Below, piece by piece: positions 58,493-64,000 of a stretch of 64,000 nucleotides of DNA (its first letter is position 1; every line of letters begins with the position of its first letter). Location: positions 124,001 to 188,000 of the forward strand of contig JFHB01000034.1 in NCBI GenBank assembly GCA_000729835.1, written 5' to 3'. The notes under the pieces are model-generated. The model had not been told where the DNA came from and made no database searches. It worked only from the letters and a program-made list of their open reading frames with translations. This DNA comes from Atkinsonella hypoxylon (taxonomy: Eukaryota; Ascomycota; Sordariomycetes; Hypocreales; Clavicipitaceae). The position numbers and the translations under genes were made by a program.

Positions 58493-59361
58493 GATGGAAA
58501 TGGATCAAGAGGAGACGGGGTTTCAGAATGTGTTTGGTGGTTATGGAGGAGTTGGCTGTACTGCTAACGAGCGACAGTCGACAGTCGTAGACGGAGCAGG
58601 AAGCTGGTTGATGGGTGCGATGCGACAGCACTCGGCGATGTTAAGGAGGGCGCGTTGATGACAGGTGCTGAATTGAGACGGGTGACTAAGCGGGGTCCAC
58701 TTGGGCTTTGGCAAGAGCGAGGTTTGCGGCTTCCTTATCGATACTGAATACTGAATGAATATGACTTGGACGATTACAAAGGCGATTTGAAGTTTGGGTT
58801 TCCGGATCATCACGGCTTCACGATGCCGTTTTTGTGTTGATCGGTATATTACTGCTGAGGGGTGATTGGGAAGCCCTTGAGCACCTTGAGTGGCCGTGAC
58901 TGAACTGACAGACAGGACAGGGTTACGGAACTCCATGGGTTCTCGTAAGAAGATGGAAGCAAGGAGCCATAGCGGACAAGACGACACTCATTTTTGTGGT
59001 CGAGTGACGCCGTCTCGGCGAATTTGGGTTTCTTTTGCTTTTGCTTTTGCTCTTGCTGTTGGATTTGCAATACAGCGCATTTCGCTAGCTAGTACCGATT
59101 AATCAAAGGGCATTTCTCGCTCTTTTTGTTCCAAGTAGTCCTCTGCCCCGGAGAGCGATGAGAGACTGGGTTTCGAACCCTGCAGCTGCGCTGCTGTTGG
59201 TTACTTTCTGGTTTCTTAGCTCCTGTATGCTTTATAACCTATGCTTCATTCTCCATCTTCTATTTACACTAGTTTTTCTTTAAATCCTGCCATATGTCTT
59301 CCATTTCCGAACGGGAGTGTTCTTAATACCAGTCGGATTATTTCCCAAAGTACTTTGAATA
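58493..59361. other. Intergenic region upstream of DPM3
   Basis: I see no supported gene. Frames here (for example 58541-58987 minus) overlap the DPM3 promoter and have no domains. A short CTTTTG repeat lies near 59033-59055. Confidence 0.55.
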
Positions 59362-59518
59362 ATGGCGTGCGAGGTACGCGCCCCTGATTGGCCGCGCGGG
59401 AAACCCCCTCCCTCCCCGCACGGACCCGGTTATTTTGGTCCGCATTCGTGCAGCCAAGTACGGATATTGGGCTGCATGCCAGTGTAACCAATCAAAGCGC
59501 GTACCTCGCTCACGATTA
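59360..59518. mobile_element. MITE-like element, 155 bp, with terminal inverted repeats and TA duplication
   Basis: The ends 59362-59391 and 59488-59516 are inverted repeats: both read inward as GCGAGGTACGCGC then TGATTGG, with 17 of the first 20 bases identical and a 1-base gap inside. The element is flanked directly by TA on both sides (59360-59361 and 59517-59518), the target duplication of Tc1/mariner/pogo-type transposons. The 155-bp core has no coding capacity and includes a smaller inverted repeat (GGACC..GGTCC). This fits a non-autonomous element moved by a transposase encoded elsewhere. Confidence 0.7.
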
Positions 59519-61271
59519 TCGCTTACAATAACCGTTTATGAAGACGGCATAGGTGCAAAGGTTGCGGGGCATGCATAACTAAGTCTTGTCCGTAATTGCA
59601 AGGTGTGTGCTTTATTGGCACGGCGTATTCCGTACACCCACCTTTTTCGCTCCTGACATAGACGAAGCCTCGAGGTAGCTCTACTATACTGCTTCTAGGA
59701 ACCTCCTTGAGGAGTGTTGTGATTTATACGTAACAAAAACTACTTTGTTCTATAAGAAGAAAACTGGAGCTATCTCTGAGGCGGAAGCAGGTTTACCATA
59801 CTTATAGACGAGGTAAACTCAGGCTTTTTTTCCCCGCACTTTTGATGATTGGGAACGCATTCAATAAAGCGGACTCATTGTTGACCCGGCGGACTTGGAC
59901 GCTTTACCTGCGCCTATGATGCCGATCTGTTCGGCTGGTAAAAGGGTCCTATACATCATAGAGTCAAGACTGAAGGACTGCGGGGTTATAGCTAGATTAA
60001 TATGTACTAGGCAGGGTTTAGTGCCTAAAGAGATTAATCCCCGACTTTTCCTCTTGCAATTTTGGGTATTTTTTCCATCTCATATACTTACTTATAGCGA
60101 GTCATCTGCTGCCTTACTGCTCTACTGCCCTACTGTTAGGGGCAAGCACTCTTCATGCTTCACCCCGGTTGTCGCGACCTGTCTGCACCCGCAATGTTCG
60201 TGAGTCGTGATTACCCTAGTAAGAGCGCTGCAGGGGAAAGGCATCCTAGCCCTGATCCTAGAACATCTATTCCCTTTGGGACGGTTGAGCCCATTGTCAA
60301 AAAAGTCGTAAGAGTCTCACTCGCCCCGGCATTTATGCATCACAGCTGGGCTTGCCAGGGAAGATGTGATGCATCTCCAACCACAGACAATGGCATAGTC
60401 TTTGGCCAAGGACGCCGACTTCACCTGCCAGGGTCAAACAAATCTGGGGGATGTCGGGCATGCCGTACGCCAAAAGCGGAGTCTACCAACCCAACCTCCT
60501 GGAAATGAAATTCCCGAGCCAATCCGCCATCCTGGCACGGAAGTGGTCAAATTACGTGAGGGGTCCTCCAAGAGCACCGGATTGCCGGATTCAGATGAAA
60601 TCCGTCCCCGGCCTGCCTGACCATGCCTGTCAGACATGACGTGGCTGCCCGATACATGGACCATGGTGAACGCTTGTACGGATGCGTACATCTAGCGGTA
60701 ATACAGCCGTACGTGTTTCAAACCACTACAAAAACCTTGGCTAGCTAAGTAATACACGGCAAGGTTTCCGTCAGTCGTGCTTCCCCAGACTCTTTCCTTG
60801 TCATCGCTTACATAAAGCGGCGGTGCTTGAGAAGCTTGCGGCTGACCATCATTTTTCACGCCCACCGTTGGTTGTAAGCTGACGTTAAAGATATTTGACT
60901 CATTGGTCGACGCCTTGCAGAGGGGAGGCAAAAAATCAATACAATGTCCCCCCCCCCCCCCCTCGCATGACCAGGATCGGAGGCATCGCCAGCTGTTCAT
61001 GTGGAAGGATGTGCACCAACAGCTGTTGGACGACCCAGGTCGGTCTTCTTCCTGCCCATCCACGTCCTAGAGCCATATACCTTTTGCTAGAAGGAGGAAG
61101 GAGGGGAAAGAACAAAAAAGAAAAAAAAAAAAAGCGAGAGAGAAAGAGAGAAAGAGAGAAAGAGAGAAGCTGAGGAAGCATGGATGGACGATCCAGCCAT
61201 TTTCATCGCTCTGGACAAGGAACGTGATTCGCCTGGCCCTCAAACCCTATGCCGATTTTATCTACATCAAC
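59519..61271. other. Intergenic region upstream of the PLP enzyme
   Basis: Frames at 59895-60203, 60155-60508 and 60692-61063 have no recognisable domains. The proximal part contains a 15-base C run (60948-60962) and an A/GA-rich tract (about 61110-61170) just before the next gene. TATTCCGTA is at 59626-59634. Confidence 0.5.
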
Positions 61272-62726
61272 ATGACTGGGATCAAACTCTCCTACCCAGA
61301 CTACGAAGCCATAGCCAAACTCGACCTCTTGAGGGACACAGAGTACAAATATCTCGATGAGCAAGACCATTTATACCTTGATTATACGGGCGCCGGTCTT
61401 GCTGCTCTGAGGCAGTATGATAGCCACCGATCCCGTCTGCAAAGCGCAACGTTCGGCAACCCGCATTCAGAAAATCCAACGAGTCGTGAGGCAACAGATC
61501 GTGTGGAAGAAGCTCGAATCAAGATCTTGAAATACTTTAATGCCTCTCTTCACGACTACCAGGTCATCTTCACACCAAATGCAACAGGGGCGGCGAAGCT
61601 CGTCGGAGAGTCTTATCCTTTTCGAAAGCACCCGAAACTGGTTCTCACCTACGATAATCATAATTCTCTCAACGGACTACGGGAATACGCACGGAGAGCT
61701 CGAGCGTGCACCAAGTATGTTTCCATGAACACGAGCGATCTAAGAATCGACACCTCTGCCGTCAAAAAGACATTGGGCTGTTGCAAACGTCGTCCGAGAC
61801 GGTGGCCAGCATGTCTATCAACCTATCTTAAGAGGGGCCTCTTCGCCTACCCCGCGCAAAGCAATTTCAGCGGAGTCCGTCACCCTTTGGAGTGGGTGCA
61901 GTTGGCTCAAGACTATGGCTACGACGTTCTGCTAGACGCTGCCGCGTACGTCCCTACCAGCACCCTTGACCTGTCGGTAGTCAGTCCCGAGTTCGTCATG
62001 GTCAGCTGGTACAAGGTGTTTGGATTTCCCACCGGAGTAGGTTGCTTGATTGCTCGTCGTGACGCACTGGCTCGCCTCGAAAGACCTTACTTCGCAGGAG
62101 GCACTGTACAGGCTGCCACCGTTGGGGTCCGTTGGCACATGATGGCCACCAACGAGGCGGCTTTTGAAGATGGAACTGTAAATTATCTGTCAATCCCTGA
62201 CGTTCAAGTCGGCCTGGAATGGATATCGAGCATTGGTATAGAGGTAATTGGAGAGCGCGTGAGGTACCTGACTGGCTTGTTCATTGATCGGTTGCTGGAC
62301 CTTCAACACCATAATGGCCGGCCCATGGCAGTGATATATGGGCCCCGAACCACGATTGCTCGTGGTGGCACCGTGTCATTCAACTTCTTGGATGTTGAAG
62401 GCGATATTATAGATGAACGTCTTGTAGCTGTCGAGTCCAGTGCAGCACGCATTTCGCTGCGCACAGGGTGCTTTTGCAACCCTGGCGCCGGCGAGACTGC
62501 ATTCGGTCTTACCAAGTCAGCCTTGAAGTCACTATCCAGAGTTGGCAGCAACAGTTATGACGCATACATGCGCGCGGTAAATCTTGCGTCGGGAGGCGCC
62601 ATCCGAGTCTCTTTTGGTATTGCTTCCACATCCAAGGATGTCGATAGGTTCATAATCTTTGCCATGAAGACCTATCAGGATCGTCGATGTACCGCCGCCG
62701 GACTTGCGCCCCGAGAAAGCTGCTGA
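61272..62726 (+). CDS. Molybdenum-cofactor-sulfurase-like PLP enzyme (aminotransferase class V fold)
   Basis: An uninterrupted frame of 484 codons from the first ATG (61272); an upstream GTG is in frame. It has the NifS/Moco-sulfurase fold: LYLDYTGAG near the N-terminus, TPNATGAAKLVGE, DNHNSLNGLREYA, the Asp of LLDAAAYVPT, the PLP lysine Lys248 in SWYKVFGFPTG, and the mobile-loop cysteines in RTGCFCNPGA (Cys400 and Cys402). Moco sulfurases use such a cysteine to take sulfur from L-cysteine. However, the C-terminal MOSC domain of genuine Moco sulfurases is absent and the protein ends after the PLP domain, so it may be a cysteine-desulfurase-like enzyme of other purpose, for instance in secondary metabolism. 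Residues about 167-187 (positive, Cys-rich) read unlike the family, which might reflect compensating frameshifts. No biosynthetic partners are seen next to it. Confidence 0.85.
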   Translation: MTGIKLSYPDYEAIAKLDLLRDTEYKYLDEQDHLYLDYTGAGLAALRQYDSHRSRLQSATFGNPHSENPTSREATDRVEEARIKILKYFNASLHDYQVIFTPNATGAAKLVGESYPFRKHPKLVLTYDNHNSLNGLREYARRARACTKYVSMNTSDLRIDTSAVKKTLGCCKRRPRRWPACLSTYLKRGLFAYPAQSNFSGVRHPLEWVQLAQDYGYDVLLDAAAYVPTSTLDLSVVSPEFVMVSWYKVFGFPTGVGCLIARRDALARLERPYFAGGTVQAATVGVRWHMMATNEAAFEDGTVNYLSIPDVQVGLEWISSIGIEVIGERVRYLTGLFIDRLLDLQHHNGRPMAVIYGPRTTIARGGTVSFNFLDVEGDIIDERLVAVESSAARISLRTGCFCNPGAGETAFGLTKSALKSLSRVGSNSYDAYMRAVNLASGGAIRVSFGIASTSKDVDRFIIFAMKTYQDRRCTAAGLAPRESC

Positions 62727-64000
62727 TCTTTCGGCGTGGGATGCCGATGTTGAGCCATTGAGGGATGTTTGTAGTGGCTAGCACCCGAACATGAACGCAA
62801 CCATTACCTCTGCTAGTTCATGAGGACGGCGGTCACGGTCAGCTTGGCGAGATGCCGGAGATATCTGAGTCGGATCTGAAACTCAATTCTGTTTATGCTC
62901 GAGCTTTGTGCCTATATAGACATGAAAAAAACTGGTTTGCTGGGTTTCCTTATATGAGGAGCATTGAAGAGCATTCTCTCAATACGCTTTCTCCATATCT
63001 TATCACGCAATTTCATCAGAACGACGGGTTAGTAAGGCAATATTCTCATTAGTTGTTATTCGTAATTGTTCATCAGCAGCTTTCAATAGATGCAAGCTTC
63101 AAGTCACCAATATGTGACCAGTGTCAGTATTTTAATGCGGCGACGGTGTTTCAAGGAACTCGTACACGCACTGCAGATATTACGAACGATGTGTTTTATG
63201 ACCTAGAACAATCTAGACCTTCAACATTCTACATGCTGCAAAATACCAAAGCTCAACAGCCCGATATCAATGCCGCGCGTGGCCTATTTCAGGCGCGGAC
63301 CCTCCGGAGTTTAGCTGAAGATCAGATCGAGTGGTGAAATTTGCACATGATCAGCACTTTCTATCCTTCAAATCACCAAACAAATAGACAAATGCCAAGA
63401 GTTTGAAGCAAATAAGATCCCATCTGGTAAGGTCTGTTATCTTACTTCTAGTTTGGGATGGGGAGGGCAGTGGTTGTCTTGTATGGACCATACCTCTTGC
63501 TAGAATCATTTCTAGACGACCATGGAAGGCATTGATCTCTTGGTGGTTTGGAAACAGGCACACTTTTCTCAGATGAGCCGGGCAGGCTCTGAGCTACTCC
63601 ATCACAGGCTTGGACCACAAGAAGCGAATCAATCAGAATGCCTGGATATGATTGAGCAATATACGCCTAGAAATCCACTCACAGGATGGGAAAGAAGGAA
63701 GGAATCATGGTAAGCCCCCATGAGTTAGGAACTCTGAGGATCATGCCATTAGGGCACACCAGTCGTGGAGCGCGTGCCACTATTCCTCTTTACAATAACA
63801 CAGCCCTTTTCTCGTTGTGCAATGTATTTAATACTTTACAATCCGTTGTAATAGAATAGTATGAAGTTCATGAAGAATCAACATTGCTAATTACTCAACC
63901 TGTAAAGGGAGTATATGTTGTATTAGAATTATAAGCCTAGACTAGACGGGATTTGAAGACTGCTTTGCAACTTCTGCTACTCCCTACGAATATATATATA
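62727..64000. other. Intergenic region at the right end
   Basis: Short frames at 62852-63052 and 63053-63337 are in the same phase and separated by a single TAG; they have no domain motif. Frames at 63351-63563 (minus) and 63522-63713 are unsupported. The last 250 bases are A+T-rich. A gene may begin beyond the window. Confidence 0.5.

Noticed and set aside
59150..59210. Possible tRNA on the minus strand, with GGTTCGAAACC
   Set aside because: It has a box-B-like sequence, but no box A at the right distance and no acceptor stem.
59895..60508. Possible transposase remains next to the MITE-like element
   Set aside because: I could not find DDE-type or helix-turn-helix motifs in any frame.
1..64000. 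CRISPR arrays, bacterial operons or integrated viral genes
   Set aside because: No regular repeat-spacer pattern, no bacterial gene organisation and no recognisable viral protein was seen; the sequence is clearly eukaryotic.

Overview
The window looks like a nuclear chromosome segment of a filamentous ascomycete, most likely a Sordariomycete and perhaps Hypocreales. The reasons are: intron-containing genes with short introns (about 57-190 nt) that start GTRNGT and often carry a CTAAC or CTGAC branch site; recognisable single-copy fungal housekeeping genes (VPS27, DOA4/USP8-type, long-chain acyl-CoA synthetase, XPT1, DPM3); a Pol III tRNA-Leu with an intron; and intergenic DNA full of microsatellites and homopolymer tracts. 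The species cannot be named from the sequence alone. All exon boundaries below come from reading splice signals and protein-family continuity, not from transcripts.

Layout. 1.2-3.2 kb: a secreted S10 serine carboxypeptidase. 3.2-10.7 kb: no intact gene, but decayed gene fragments (a tandem C2H2 zinc-finger array broken over three frames, and a WD40-like piece). 10.7-12.8 kb: an intronless RWD plus CHY-zinc-finger protein. 12.8-41.5 kb: a gene desert interrupted by one gene, a regulator-like protein with an AreA-type N-terminal domain and a DUF3295-type C-terminus (24.3-26.05 kb, minus strand). 41.5-58.5 kb: a compact gene-rich block holding a long-chain acyl-CoA synthetase, a Doa4-type ubiquitin protease, VPS27, tRNA-Leu(CAA), XPT1, a mitochondrial oxidoreductase-like protein, an unrecognised nuclear-looking protein and DPM3. 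58.5-61.2 kb: intergenic, with a 155-bp MITE-like element. 61.27-62.73 kb: a molybdenum-cofactor-sulfurase-like PLP enzyme without a MOSC domain. The rest is intergenic.

How genes relate. The clearest functional pairing is DOA4-like and VPS27, divergently transcribed from about 1.05 kb of shared upstream DNA. Both act on ubiquitinated endosomal cargo (ESCRT-0 sorting, then deubiquitination). The acyl-CoA synthetase and the DOA4-like gene are tail to tail. The other neighbours show no obvious shared pathway.

No wholly new system could be demonstrated. The signals most worth checking are: a 9-mer family TACGGARTA that occurs 17 times (about one expected) and only in non-coding DNA, with related CGG inverted repeats including a perfect 20-bp palindrome; the ESCRT gene pair; a FYVE domain lacking one canonical zinc-binding cysteine; the zinc-finger relic; the MITE-like element; and a long hairpin just downstream of the AreA-domain gene.
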